NCBI GenBank assembly: GCA_015231595.1
Contig: JADGBH010000019.1
Coordinates: 1 to 60,022 of the forward strand
Length of the DNA stretch: 60,022 nt
Reading direction: 5' to 3'
Source: Desulfobacterales bacterium
Lineage (GTDB): Bacteria > Desulfobacterota > Desulfobacteria > Desulfobacterales > JADGBH01
The notes below the pieces were generated by a model that was given only the letters and a program-made list of their open reading frames with translations, made no database searches and had not been told where the DNA came from. This document shows, in pieces, positions 28,358 to 39,996 of this stretch. The first letter of the stretch is position 1, and every line of letters begins with the position of its first letter. Both the position numbers and the translations under genes were made by a program.

Positions 28358-28360
28358 TGT

Positions 28361-29296
28361 TCAATTCTTTACTCCATTAATATAAAGAGCCCTTATTTCA
28401 CTTAATGCCAAGCATCGGTTAAAAATTATTACTTCATCAATATCGCCGAAAAATTCTTTTTCATGACCAGTCCATCTTGCGCCGATTGATAAATTTCGGA
28501 CAGAAAAAGCCGGATGTCCAGAATAATTTTCATCGCTTTCAATTAAATCGCCATTAAGATAAATTTTTATAGAATTATTTCCCCAAGTTAAGGCGATATG
28601 AAACCAATCTCCTTTATATGGAATTTTTCCAGCGGAAACCTTAATAAAATTTTTATCTTTAAATAATGCAATAATCTTATCATTAGTCAATTCAATCCAA
28701 TAGCCATTTGCATCAAGTATTCTCATTGACTTTGAATAGCTTATGTCTTTAATAATGCGACACCAAAATGCCCATGTTCCTTCATTAGAAATTTTTATGG
28801 GAGCTACCTTAATTAAAGAATTCCCCATGAAACTGCATGCTTTTCCAAATCTACCGTTTTCAATAAAAAGAAGATTTTGCTGCGACAAAGTAGTTTTTTT
28901 ATCTTTTATATAGGAATCAGCTAAATCATCATCAAAAGTTAAGCTGACCATAATACCTTTTTTATCTAAAAGAATGGCGTCAATAGAGGGCTTTGTATTT
29001 CTTCCCGCAAGATAAGCGTAAAAACCTTGGTAAAGGAATAATATTTCATGGACACTGATAATAAAAATGAAAAAGGCAGCAATATATTTTAAATATAATT
29101 CTTTTTTTTTTGTTTTAAACAAATATAGTAAAATAGCAATTATGAAAAAGTCGCAACCTAAAAGTATAAATTTATAAGTAAATGGTATTATTGGAAGCTC
29201 TTTCAAAAATAAAATAAAGTCCCCTCCCCAAAATGCTATTATACTTATTCCGATACTGCTCAAAAATATAAATAGAAATATAATAATAGCTACCAT
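28361..29296 (-). CDS. Membrane-anchored LamG/concanavalin A-like domain protein
   Basis: 311 aa. Three hydrophobic helices (about 1-22, 38-58 and 70-92) anchor the N-terminus. Residues about 125-305 form a LamG/concanavalin A-like jelly roll, recognisable from GTWAFWCRIIKD, KGDWFHIALTWGNNSIKIYLNGDLIESD and FFGDIDEVIIFNRCLALSEIRALY. Such domains bind carbohydrate or protein at the cell surface. Its ATG overlaps the preceding gene's end by 7 bp, so they are coupled. Together with its neighbours it suggests assembly or recognition of an exported glycan. Confidence 0.83.
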   Translation of the reverse strand: MVAIIIFLFIFLSSIGISIIAFWGGDFILFLKELPIIPFTYKFILLGCDFFIIAILLYLFKTKKKELYLKYIAAFFIFIISVHEILFLYQGFYAYLAGRNTKPSIDAILLDKKGIMVSLTFDDDLADSYIKDKKTTLSQQNLLFIENGRFGKACSFMGNSLIKVAPIKISNEGTWAFWCRIIKDISYSKSMRILDANGYWIELTNDKIIALFKDKNFIKVSAGKIPYKGDWFHIALTWGNNSIKIYLNGDLIESDENYSGHPAFSVRNLSIGARWTGHEKEFFGDIDEVIIFNRCLALSEIRALYINGVKN

Positions 29297-30129
29297 AAAG
29301 GCTTTCCTTTAAATATCTCGAAAAATATTGTTCCAATAAAAAGGATAAATAAAAATAAAATCGACGGAAGTATAATTCCTAAATTATTTTTTTTTACTAA
29401 GGACCCTTTAATTTTAATTTTATTAGGAAATATTTCAGTATGATGCTGCCCTTCAATATCAAATTGAGCTATTGCAAAAACATTATATTCACCTCCAGGT
29501 AGAGCTCCTTTATTTTTAACATTAAAACTTATTTCAAAAGAATCTCCGAGTCTTGGTAAATGAAACGATTGTTTTTTATCAAAAGCATATAATTCTTCGG
29601 GTAATAGAAGTTCAATTGATCCTAAAAGTTCTATAGATTCCGTATTAATTATTTTAATTTTTATTACATTGGAATCTTCTATATCTTCTAACTGAGTCCA
29701 AACATTATTAAGAAATTGCTCAAAACTCCTTTCAGCATAATAACTAAATAACACAGCACAAGGCATTGAAAAAGGGTAAAATTTTTCATCTTGATAGTTA
29801 ATTATCGCACAAATAGGGTAAGTACCTTTCGATTTAAGACCAAGTTCCTTTACTTTTAATATATGAACAAAGGTATGAGAAGCGTTAGGTGGAATGCTTA
29901 ATATCAGGTTAGTTGCAGAAGATTTATTTCCAAGTTTTATTTCAGAAAAAACTCTGCAAGCATAACTATCTCCATGATTTGCCGCTGAAACTCTTACTTC
30001 GATTAATTCAGGACTAATAAAAGTAATATCTATGCTTGGAATTATAGATATATATTGAGCATTAACCGCCGATAAACTTAAAAAAAAGAAACTTAAAAAA
30101 AATAATATTTTTCTAACTTTTAGAACCAT
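29290..30129 (-). CDS. Secreted beta-rich protein with C-terminal membrane anchor
   Basis: 279 aa. The signal peptide is about 1-24 (VRKILFFLSFFFLSLSAVNA). Two repeated beta-sandwich-like segments follow: about 25-130 (VRVSAANHGDSYACRVFSEIKLG, SIPPNASHTFVHILKV) and about 145-245 (LPGGEYNVFAIAQFDIEGQ). These look like CARDB/NEW3-type Ig-like domains, though I cannot assign a family firmly. A single transmembrane helix (about 253-272) ends the chain. It overlaps the upstream FN3-like gene by 17 bp and the LamG gene by 7 bp, so all three are translationally coupled surface components. Confidence 0.72.
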   Translation of the reverse strand: MVLKVRKILFFLSFFFLSLSAVNAQYISIIPSIDITFISPELIEVRVSAANHGDSYACRVFSEIKLGNKSSATNLILSIPPNASHTFVHILKVKELGLKSKGTYPICAIINYQDEKFYPFSMPCAVLFSYYAERSFEQFLNNVWTQLEDIEDSNVIKIKIINTESIELLGSIELLLPEELYAFDKKQSFHLPRLGDSFEISFNVKNKGALPGGEYNVFAIAQFDIEGQHHTEIFPNKIKIKGSLVKKNNLGIILPSILFLFILFIGTIFFEIFKGKPLW

Positions 30130-30496
30130 AAAATTTTATAACCTTTGACCAACCAAAATGCCGTTCACCGATAACTACTCTGACCCTAAAATAATAAGGA
30201 CCTCTTTTTTCAAATAAATCATGATAAACATTTTCATATTCCTCCATTAATGTTTTTGAAAAAAATATATCTTTAAATTCGATATCAGAAGCTATTTGTA
30301 TATTAAATCTCTGCTTCCACTTAGGAAACCCAGAAACTCTATTCCAATAAAAAATATAACTTTTTGCATTGATAGCCTCACACCAGTCAGGCTTCTTTGT
30401 TACAGGTATATTTAGACACCATTCACATATAAATTGAAATATCAATACTGTAACAAAAAAAATAAAAATTATTTTAATAATTCTATATTGATTCAT
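30113..30496 (-). CDS. Small membrane-anchored protein with a fibronectin-III-like domain
   Basis: 127 aa. One N-terminal hydrophobic helix (about 7-27) precedes an exported domain. The spacing of aromatic and beta segments resembles fibronectin type III (YIFYWNRVSGFPKWKQRFNIQIASD, GPYYFRVRVVIGERHFGWSKVIKF). It overlaps the next gene, on which it probably depends for translation and location. Function unknown. Confidence 0.68.
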   Translation of the reverse strand: MNQYRIIKIIFIFFVTVLIFQFICEWCLNIPVTKKPDWCEAINAKSYIFYWNRVSGFPKWKQRFNIQIASDIEFKDIFFSKTLMEEYENVYHDLFEKRGPYYFRVRVVIGERHFGWSKVIKFYGSKS

Positions 30497-30596
30497 AAAT
30501 TAATATCGCTATATAAAAAATTCTATTATTGACAATATAGTCAATAGTAATAAAACAAATCATGTATCTTTAATACTTTTAGCCTTAGACAAGTTT

Positions 30597-32996
30597 TTAT
30601 ACTATTGATAAAGATATCAATAAATATCGATGCCTAATTCTAAGCCCTAATAAAATCATGGCAATAAAAAAACCTCCATAGAAGCTAAACATCGCTAAAT
30701 TAAAATTATTGGGGCCCTTATAATAAAACTCAATGATATGCTCCCCTTCAGGAACAAAAATAAGCTGCATACCGGGTGATATTCGATAAATATTTGCATT
30801 AGCGCCATCAATATAAACATCCCAGCCTCTGTAGAAAGCTCTTTTAAAAATAACTGGAGTAAATTTATCTGTTTTTACTTTGAATATTTCTTTTTTTCTG
30901 TCTTTTTGAGTTTGCTCATATATTATTTTAGGAGCATTGCAATGATCAATTATTTGAGCATTGATAGGTTTTGTTATTCCTATTAAATCATTATTTTGCT
31001 TTTGTATATCTTCTAAAGAAATAACCTTACGATTAGAAAAAATATCGGGCAAAACACCTTTTTTTCCAACAATCCCATAATGAATATATGGGGAAATTTT
31101 TAACAAATCCGATGTAGAAATACCGGAATGGGATAAATTTATTATCCATGGAGGATTTTCGCCTTTAGCTATAATAGAAAGCCAGGTTTTCATAAGCTCC
31201 GCCCATTCAATTTCTTTACCAACAAAAATTCCAAAGCATAAAGGCAAAGAATCGATTTCTCCAAAATCACCTTTAATTTTAAAAAGCTCCCAATAATTAT
31301 CTTCGTATATTAATTCCGAATTATAGAGACTCAATCGCATTTTTTCTACAAAATGATTATTTATAACAAACCTTATATTGAATAATTTTTGAAGATAATA
31401 ATTATCCCTGATTTCTTGCCTAAAAGTGGTTACAGCAAGAGCATACAAGCCTCCTATTTGCTCAAATGCAGAGGTAAACATAGCTCTATTAGTCATAAGA
31501 GGAACAAGATTATATAAAACAGAATTTTCGAATTCGTAAGGTTTTGATGCAATTGAACCATCTTGAGAATCACTTTTAAGGCATTTAACCACATTATAAA
31601 AATGCTTCCATTCTTCATTTATGTTTGCTTTTAAAAGCATTTCTCCATTTTCCGTATAAATATTTCTAACATCAGCATTGATATTACTGACTTGCGTTCT
31701 TTCATATATTGATGTTCCATAGGCTCCAATAAAAAACAAACTTATACAACAAATTATAATATATCGTAGATATTTTATTCTAATTTTCAAGGAAATCTTA
31801 AATAAAGTAACGATACCTATAGCTGCAATTACAAATGCCACCCAATCAAATAAAAATACTGCATGAATATTTTGAAATTCATAAGAAAAAGGTATTAAAT
31901 CTAAAAATGGAAAATCGTCAGGACCTATAAAAATAAAAAATGAAAACATAAACGTTAAAGCTATAAATGCTTTAACTGAGCTTTTTTTATTAAAAACAGT
32001 AAATATCAAGCCCAAAAAAGAAAAAATAGATATTATCGGTATTCTAAAATATTTTGAATTATCAAGCCACGCCCATATATGTTCACCACCAAATTTACCA
32101 GCAAACTGGGTAGTATCAAGTATTCCTCCAAGAAAATACTGCCTTAAAGTTTCAGCGGATGTAAGCACCGTAACTTCAAAATTTGCTCTTCTTCCGGCTG
32201 AGTAGGGTTTATAAGTCATAATTTCCTGAGATGTTACAAAAGGTATAAGCCATAGTCCGACCCAAAGAATAGCGGGGAGAGACCAAAGGAAAGCGTCTTT
32301 TATGCCTTTCTTTAGAGACCAATCTTTATCATTAAGAAGAGATATAATCATTAACGGGGTTAGCAATGCAAAGCAATAAGCCATATAAGGATGCGTAATA
32401 AAAACTACAAAAAAAGAAAACGCGTATAAAATTCCAAAAGTTCCGAATTTTAAAACACGCCAAAATGAGCCTATAAGAATAGGAAATAACAGAATAGCAA
32501 TTAATTGTTTATAAACTCCAAGATACTGATATGATTCAACTGTGTGCCCCCACAAACTTATAGGAAGGGGCGATAATATAGCAGCAAATAAAGAGCAGAA
32601 ATATCCAAGTCCTAAAAGTCGCGTTCCAATGAACACGGAAAGCGGATAAAGACAAAAGCCAAAAAGAACAACTATTTTAATAGATTGTTCAATTGTGAGG
32701 TTTGATAGCTTAGATAAAAAAAAAGTTATAAAATAAAACCCAGGAGGCCTGAGAAGAAAAATCGGAGCACCAGCCGCATAGAGCCTGCTCCATCCAAATA
32801 ATCTGCCTTCTTCATCGCATATTCTTTTAAGCTCATTTGAATAACCAACATGAATATGGTCGTCACCAGCATTAATATAGCCATCATTTAATATTATTGG
32901 ACTAAAACAATAACAAAACCATCCAATTATAGCAAATATAGTAATTATGCCAAATATTCTAAATACTGCTTCTTTGTTTATAATACATTTTATCAT
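30597..32996 (-). CDS. Large polytopic membrane protein, YfhO/GT-C-like
   Basis: 799 aa. About 12 transmembrane helices span 15-470, followed by a long extracytoplasmic domain and a final helix (about 770-790). The first external loop has an acidic NAGDDHIHVGYS motif, where GT-C glycosyltransferases place catalytic Asp. The C-terminal FYRGWDVYIDGANANIYRISPGMQLIFVPEGEHIIEFYYKG matches the beta domain typical of YfhO-like proteins. Likely role: transfer of a lipid-linked sugar to a surface polymer on the periplasmic side. It heads the leftward block containing the GT2 and flippase-like genes, 100 bp before the FN3-like gene. Confidence 0.75.
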   Translation of the reverse strand: MIKCIINKEAVFRIFGIITIFAIIGWFCYCFSPIILNDGYINAGDDHIHVGYSNELKRICDEEGRLFGWSRLYAAGAPIFLLRPPGFYFITFFLSKLSNLTIEQSIKIVVLFGFCLYPLSVFIGTRLLGLGYFCSLFAAILSPLPISLWGHTVESYQYLGVYKQLIAILLFPILIGSFWRVLKFGTFGILYAFSFFVVFITHPYMAYCFALLTPLMIISLLNDKDWSLKKGIKDAFLWSLPAILWVGLWLIPFVTSQEIMTYKPYSAGRRANFEVTVLTSAETLRQYFLGGILDTTQFAGKFGGEHIWAWLDNSKYFRIPIISIFSFLGLIFTVFNKKSSVKAFIALTFMFSFFIFIGPDDFPFLDLIPFSYEFQNIHAVFLFDWVAFVIAAIGIVTLFKISLKIRIKYLRYIIICCISLFFIGAYGTSIYERTQVSNINADVRNIYTENGEMLLKANINEEWKHFYNVVKCLKSDSQDGSIASKPYEFENSVLYNLVPLMTNRAMFTSAFEQIGGLYALAVTTFRQEIRDNYYLQKLFNIRFVINNHFVEKMRLSLYNSELIYEDNYWELFKIKGDFGEIDSLPLCFGIFVGKEIEWAELMKTWLSIIAKGENPPWIINLSHSGISTSDLLKISPYIHYGIVGKKGVLPDIFSNRKVISLEDIQKQNNDLIGITKPINAQIIDHCNAPKIIYEQTQKDRKKEIFKVKTDKFTPVIFKRAFYRGWDVYIDGANANIYRISPGMQLIFVPEGEHIIEFYYKGPNNFNLAMFSFYGGFFIAMILLGLRIRHRYLLISLSIV

Positions 32997-33020
32997 TTTA
33001 GCTAAACGAATATAAGGATA

Positions 33021-33058
33021 AAAAAAACGGGAGGAAAAAATTATCCTCCCGTTTTTTT
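33021..33058. terminator. Strong intrinsic terminator after the lipoprotein gene
   Basis: A 15-bp perfect inverted repeat (33021-33035 and 33044-33058), with core ACGGGAGGA and an 8-nt loop, has A/T-tracts on both sides. On the minus strand it follows the stop at 33080 and separates the lipoprotein gene from the 32996 gene. Confidence 0.88.
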
Positions 33059-33079
33059 AAAAAAAATAATCAAAAAAAA

Positions 33080-35179
<2,100 letters not shown>

Positions 35180-35484
35180 TTATAATCCTCCTAAAAAATT
35201 ATTATTTCTCATTCTCACCAAACAATCTTTCATTTTTTATGTTAAGCCGTTATTCCTAAAATATCACCTCCCATAATTTTTTGCGTACTTAAAATTATTT
35301 TATCCTAAATTTTTTATTTAATAGATTTGACGATACTTAAATCTAAAGCCTCGTCAAGTCAAGAAAAAAATAAGTATATATTAGATCTTACCATATTTCA
35401 ATTAAGTATAAATAAAATATTTTCTTGATAAATTATAAATATTTGTATATCTCCAATATCCAAAAAAAAATAATGGGGTATAAA
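35180..35484. other. Divergent promoter region between the lipoprotein and barrel-like genes
   Basis: 305 bp, AT-rich. The only structure I see is an inverted repeat TTGACGA (35327-35333) and TCGTCAA (35351-35357), which might be an operator. No small gene or riboswitch motif was recognised. Confidence 0.45.
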
Positions 35485-36624
35485 ATGAGCTTAAAAAAAA
35501 TTAGTATATTATTTTTTTTCTTTTCTGTTATGTTAGTTGTATTTATTGTTTGCAGCGTAAACGTCGCTGTTTCTTCAGAGTCTATAGTAAAAAATTATAT
35601 TGTTTCAACCCAATTAAGTTCTAAATTAATTGAAGTAAGTTTAGACTATATTGCAATCAATGATACTACAGATATCTTTAATATAAGAGATAATATGTTA
35701 TCTGGCGTAAGTTCTGAATATCAATCCCAAAACCTTGGGGACTTAACTGGCTTCTCTTTTATAGCGAACTTAGAGTTATCAAAAAAAATTTTAATAAATT
35801 CTTCATTTTTTTTACGCAGTTTTGAGTATGGCTATAATACTACTACTGTTAACTCAATGGGTTTATATATTAAGCAAAATCTTTCAAACACAGATAATGC
35901 TTTTATGTCAACATCTGTTGATTATGGCTTAAATTTTAATATAAGTGCTGATCAATTTTTAAAATCAAATAATGAAATTAATTTACTTATAGGTAGATTT
36001 TCATCTAACGTAAAAATACGTATCGAAGAAACATATATTTGGTTTGATAAAATAGGCGCTGATTATAGTATATCCTATGGAGTTCCAAAGTCTGAAAAAC
36101 CTCCCCCTTATATTTCAAACGAAAACATGCAAGATCTTAGCATTTATATACGTTTTATAACTGGCAAAGAATTTAAATTATGTTTTCCTAATATATTTAT
36201 TGAGCTTGGAAAAACATATATTACTTATGAAATTCATTCAAATATTCCTGACTATATGCCTGATATGGGGTCTATAGATATTCCTAAGATCCCAATGAAT
36301 TTAGGCAGAAATGAAGAATATTTAAAAGTAGGCTCAAGCATATCAGTAAATCTTCCATTTAATTTTTTAGCCTACCTTGAATATGATTATATTAAATTTT
36401 TTCGGGAAAGTGAACTTAGATATATTGATTATAACTATATAGTAAAAGCTGATATCAATTATATATTCAGAAAAAAAATTGTGTTTCGCATTGGAGGAAA
36501 TTACTATCATAGGCATCTAAATGGAATAATTCCTTTTTTATATAATAAATATACTCAAACTACTTTTGATCACCGTTATGGAACCATCCACGCTGGAATA
36601 ACAGTATTTTATGATTTAAAATAA
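35485..36624 (+). CDS. Secreted beta-strand-rich protein, possible outer-membrane barrel
   Basis: 379 aa from the ATG at 35485 (MSLKKIS), which has GGGG 6 nt upstream and leads straight into a signal peptide (about 1-31). Upstream in-frame starts at 35425 and 35473 add a polar extension. The mature part alternates aromatic and polar residues in strands of 8-12 residues (INSSFFLRSFEYGY, AFMSTSVDYGLNFNI, FLAYLEYDYIKFF, KIVFRIGGNYYHRHL), consistent with a beta-barrel. The last residues are FYDLK, so the usual terminal aromatic is not the final residue. No family is recognised. It is a single gene between divergent and convergent neighbours. Confidence 0.65.
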   Translation: MSLKKISILFFFFSVMLVVFIVCSVNVAVSSESIVKNYIVSTQLSSKLIEVSLDYIAINDTTDIFNIRDNMLSGVSSEYQSQNLGDLTGFSFIANLELSKKILINSSFFLRSFEYGYNTTTVNSMGLYIKQNLSNTDNAFMSTSVDYGLNFNISADQFLKSNNEINLLIGRFSSNVKIRIEETYIWFDKIGADYSISYGVPKSEKPPPYISNENMQDLSIYIRFITGKEFKLCFPNIFIELGKTYITYEIHSNIPDYMPDMGSIDIPKIPMNLGRNEEYLKVGSSISVNLPFNFLAYLEYDYIKFFRESELRYIDYNYIVKADINYIFRKKIVFRIGGNYYHRHLNGIIPFLYNKYTQTTFDHRYGTIHAGITVFYDLK

Positions 36625-36631
36625 AATATCT

Positions 36632-37309
36632 TCATTGCATTAAGGGAATAATTCTTAACAAAATATTGTACGCCCTATTAATTTCATTAAATTTTTCAGC
36701 GGATTTTTCTCCATGGTCAGGGTGATATTTCAAAGCAAGCGTTCTGAACTTTCTTTTAATAAAACGCAAGTCTGAAGTTTCAGGAATATCAAGAATTTCA
36801 AAACTCTTTTTATAAGCACCATAATTTAATAAAATATCCCATGCACCTTTTGCAATTAGCTCCGCACTATTTGCATCAAAATTGTAATAATTTTTTTTAT
36901 CTAAGTAGTAATGTTTCACAGATAAAAAGTCTATTTGTTTTTCGCCCCCTATCAAATTTAAATGGAAATCACAGTAATTTCCTTCACATCCTGCACTACA
37001 AAATATTCCATTCTCTTCTTGAAAATATCTGCAATTACCTTTTTTAGGCAAATCACATAGACTTGTCCTCATAAAATGGATATGCAGATATTTGTCTGAT
37101 TTATAGAAAAATTCCTGCATTTTATATAATACATGAAACAGCGCAAAATGGTGCTGGTATAGGGCTAAATAATCAGACTTCCAAATATGAAAATCTGGAA
37201 ATGCCGCCTTTAAAAGTTGACTTTCAAAACATGGGCTCTTTAAAAGGAAAATGTATTCCCTTAATTTTTCTTCATTTATTTCCGCAAGCTTTTCATTAAA
37301 GTTATCCAT
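36632..37309 (-). CDS. J-domain (DnaJ-like) protein with Cys-rich middle
   Basis: 225 aa. The J-domain is C-terminal (about 160-222: FEILDIPETSDLRFIKRKFRTLALKYHPDHGEKSAEKFNEINRAYNIL) and contains the essential HPD motif. The middle has a Cys cluster (C-x7-C, then CSAGCEGNYC) that could bind metal or disulfides. The N-terminal 90 residues are helical and unassigned. J-proteins recruit and stimulate Hsp70/DnaK. The rest probably selects a client, perhaps one of the membrane proteins encoded just upstream. It is the last gene of the unit that starts at 39796. Confidence 0.82.
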   Translation of the reverse strand: MDNFNEKLAEINEEKLREYIFLLKSPCFESQLLKAAFPDFHIWKSDYLALYQHHFALFHVLYKMQEFFYKSDKYLHIHFMRTSLCDLPKKGNCRYFQEENGIFCSAGCEGNYCDFHLNLIGGEKQIDFLSVKHYYLDKKNYYNFDANSAELIAKGAWDILLNYGAYKKSFEILDIPETSDLRFIKRKFRTLALKYHPDHGEKSAEKFNEINRAYNILLRIIPLMQ

Positions 37310-37324
37310 AGAACTATAACTAAA

Positions 37325-39034
37325 CTAATTTACAATTACCTTTGAAATTTTTAAATATTCTATTCCTTTAGTCTGCGTTTCATCAACAGACTCAATTTTA
37401 TAATCTTCTTTTAAAACAGTCTCAGAATTAGGTTTATTTGTTCCATATTCCACATATTGAATTACAATAATTTCATCATAAAGGCTATTTTTTAACTGAT
37501 TTAATAAAACGCCTGAATTAGCATTTGCATATTCAAAATCTACCGCTCCCCATCTATGAACAGTATAAAGACCAGGTCTATCACTTATTATAATTAAATT
37601 TTTATCTGGATATGCTGAATTTAAAAAATTAAGAGTATGAGCATAAACCCGTTGGAGAACTAATTCTTTTACAGCCTGATTTTTACCTGCTACTGGCCAG
37701 TAGAAGCAAACCAAAGCAATACAACAAACAATCAATTCTAAATTAAATTTTTCAGGCAGCTTAATTATATTTTTTAAAAAGAAAAGCGCTAAAAAGACAA
37801 TTAACGGGAAAAAAACTACTCCAAACCTTATAGAATATTGTCTTGTAATATCACCCCAGTAATAGCCGAAAATTATAATGCATAGAAAAATAAAAGAACA
37901 TACGCAAGCGCAGGATAAATATATTTCTTTTTTACTTATGTTTTTATAATAAAAAAAACAGTAATATAGCGCACCTAAAGCCCCCCCTATTGCTAAAAAA
38001 AATAATAATGGAATTGTTCCATACTGCTCTAATTTTCCTGAAAAAAAATCCCAAGCAAGTAAAGTATGCTTAAAAAAATACTTTACACTAAAAGGAGGAG
38101 AACCATCATAAATTTGGTGATTTCCAATTGTTTTAAGGCGTTGCCATACTATAGGAATATATAATACCGGAACACAAAGCAGTCGATAACTTATTTTTTC
38201 AAGTATTTCTTTTTTTTCAGCTATCAAAATAATTGAAACTATAGTTATCGTGAAAAGAACAGACTCATAACGACACTGGGCTAAAAGAACTAAGGTTAAC
38301 ATAAGCTTTTCAATTGATAGAGTATCTTTTGATGTAAGATAATCATCCAGAAATAAAAAAACTATAAGCGAAAATAAAAGATTAACAACTTCAAAACCAC
38401 TCGAAGTCACCCAGATTATAAAAGTTGGAAAGGCCGCAAGAAGGAATATTCCACAAAGACCATAAATCTTATTAAACCACCTATCTATAAGTAAATAAAA
38501 AATGAACAACGAAAAAAAACCAGCTAAAGCATTAACCACAAATCCATTATATGCACTATAACCTATAAAAGTATGAGTAAGATAAATTAAAAAAGAATAT
38601 AATAAAGGCCTTTTGTCCCATGCATGGCTAATTTCCCAAAAACTTTGATAATAAAATTGACCTTGAGTAGGATTATAAAATGCTTTATGATCATACATGG
38701 CCATTGACATACCAACAAGATTAGTTTCATCGGCAAGAACTCGAAAATCAGGGGGTGAAAACTTTAAAGTACATGCAATAACTACCGCCGAAATAAATAC
38801 AGCAAATTTATGCTTAAAAAAGAAAGCTTTAATTTTATAAAAATCAATAGTTCGTGGGATTATTACTATTAACCAAATAAAAAAAGCGCAAAATATAAAA
38901 TAGAATCCAGATATCTCATAAATATATTTTATTTTAGAAGAAATTAATATTCCTATCCCTACTAAAAAAGAAAATACGGATAAAACAAAAAAAAGAATTA
39001 TTTTATGATTTTTTAGTATCCAATTTAAACTCAT
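37325..39034 (-). CDS. GT39/ArnT-like polytopic membrane glycosyltransferase
   Basis: 569 aa with about 11-12 transmembrane helices. The first periplasmic loop holds the acidic motif RVLADETNLVG (about 97-107), equivalent to the catalytic Asp/Glu loop of GT-C enzymes such as ArnT or PMT. A soluble C-terminal domain covers about 465-569. These enzymes move a sugar from polyprenyl phosphate to lipid or protein on the outer face of the inner membrane. The GT2 at 27413 could supply the donor, and the Thr-rich lipoprotein at 33080 is a conceivable acceptor; both links are inference. It lies between the HEAGH peptidase and J-protein genes with gaps of 21 and 15 bp. Confidence 0.82.
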   Translation of the reverse strand: MSLNWILKNHKIILFFVLSVFSFLVGIGILISSKIKYIYEISGFYFIFCAFFIWLIVIIPRTIDFYKIKAFFFKHKFAVFISAVVIACTLKFSPPDFRVLADETNLVGMSMAMYDHKAFYNPTQGQFYYQSFWEISHAWDKRPLLYSFLIYLTHTFIGYSAYNGFVVNALAGFFSLFIFYLLIDRWFNKIYGLCGIFLLAAFPTFIIWVTSSGFEVVNLLFSLIVFLFLDDYLTSKDTLSIEKLMLTLVLLAQCRYESVLFTITIVSIILIAEKKEILEKISYRLLCVPVLYIPIVWQRLKTIGNHQIYDGSPPFSVKYFFKHTLLAWDFFSGKLEQYGTIPLLFFLAIGGALGALYYCFFYYKNISKKEIYLSCACVCSFIFLCIIIFGYYWGDITRQYSIRFGVVFFPLIVFLALFFLKNIIKLPEKFNLELIVCCIALVCFYWPVAGKNQAVKELVLQRVYAHTLNFLNSAYPDKNLIIISDRPGLYTVHRWGAVDFEYANANSGVLLNQLKNSLYDEIIVIQYVEYGTNKPNSETVLKEDYKIESVDETQTKGIEYLKISKVIVN

Positions 39035-39055
39035 AGCTCACATTCTCAATTAATT

Positions 39056-39796
39056 TTAGCTTTTCATAAATTGTGTAATTTGTTTATAAAGCAACTTAAA
39101 GATCCAAATAAAAGAAGTTAGCATCAGCGCCACACCAGTTGTATGAACAAGGTTGGCTATCAAATGAGCATAGTTCATTAAATCCAATTCCTCAAGAATA
39201 AATGCCCAATCATGAATTCCTTTACCTATAAGGAAGCTTTTATCGGATTGAAGAAATGTTTGCAGCTTTGCATCGTTTATGTACGGGGCAAGTTCCATTA
39301 TATTTTCTGAAAACCACCATAAACAAAATGACGCCGATAAAGGATCCCTATTAGTAATCAAAAATATAAGCAAAATAAATATGGGAACTACCAATTGGGC
39401 TAAAGTTCCTCCTATACCCATCATAAATTGTCCAAAGGGGCTAAAAACAAGGTGGCCAGCTTCATGTATAACTTTATTTATTATATGTAAAAAGCTATTC
39501 GCAGCAAAATTACTTGCCATGGGAGAAATTATAAATTTCAATCCCCAAAAAAATATAACACAAAATAAAAAAATTCTTCCTAATAGAAAAACAATACTTG
39601 TTTCAGTTTCAACATCAAATAAAAGTTTATCCAAGTACTTGATTTTCTTCTCTTCCATGTTAACCTGTTCTGGAAAAAATACACTTGTTTTAAAGCCAAT
39701 TTCGTCAAAGTTACAGTATTTAGAGAATATAATTCCACATTGCAAACATTCAACATTATCATCACTTTGTTTAAAATTACATTTTGGGCATATCAT
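39056..39796 (-). CDS. Zinc-ribbon integral membrane metallopeptidase-like protein (HEAGH motif)
   Basis: 246 aa from the ATG at 39796, with AAGGAG 8 nt upstream; a TTG two codons earlier is too close. The N-terminus is a zinc ribbon (C3, C6, C17, C20: CPKCNFKQSDDNVECLQCG). Residues about 65-245 contain four or five hydrophobic helices. An HExxH motif, HEAGH (about 111-115), lies at a membrane helix like the zinc site of M50-type intramembrane proteases. A later helix, HDWAFILEELDLMNYAHLIANLVH, carries His/Asp/Asn candidates for the third ligand. A cytoplasmic zinc ribbon on such a peptidase suggests substrate recruitment or regulation. Proteolytic activity is inferred from the motif alone. 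Confidence 0.72.
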   Translation of the reverse strand: MICPKCNFKQSDDNVECLQCGIIFSKYCNFDEIGFKTSVFFPEQVNMEEKKIKYLDKLLFDVETETSIVFLLGRIFLFCVIFFWGLKFIISPMASNFAANSFLHIINKVIHEAGHLVFSPFGQFMMGIGGTLAQLVVPIFILLIFLITNRDPLSASFCLWWFSENIMELAPYINDAKLQTFLQSDKSFLIGKGIHDWAFILEELDLMNYAHLIANLVHTTGVALMLTSFIWIFKLLYKQITQFMKS

Positions 39797-39996
39797 AAAC
39801 AATGCTCCTTAAATTTTAAAATAAAAAAACAATAATAAAAAAATTCCAATAGCATATATCACTTTATTTAACAAAAATAATTTTAATATAAAAATGTTGA
39901 CATGAAAATGTATTCTTGAATATGCTTATCATGATAATCTGAAAGTCTTAAGATTTTAAGCTTTACTTTTTTGAATTATAACCATGAAAGGCAATT

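Noticed and set aside
35180..35484. A c-di-GMP or other riboswitch before the stalked lipoprotein.
   Set aside because: I compared the leader with the GEMM-I consensus by eye and found none of the conserved blocks.
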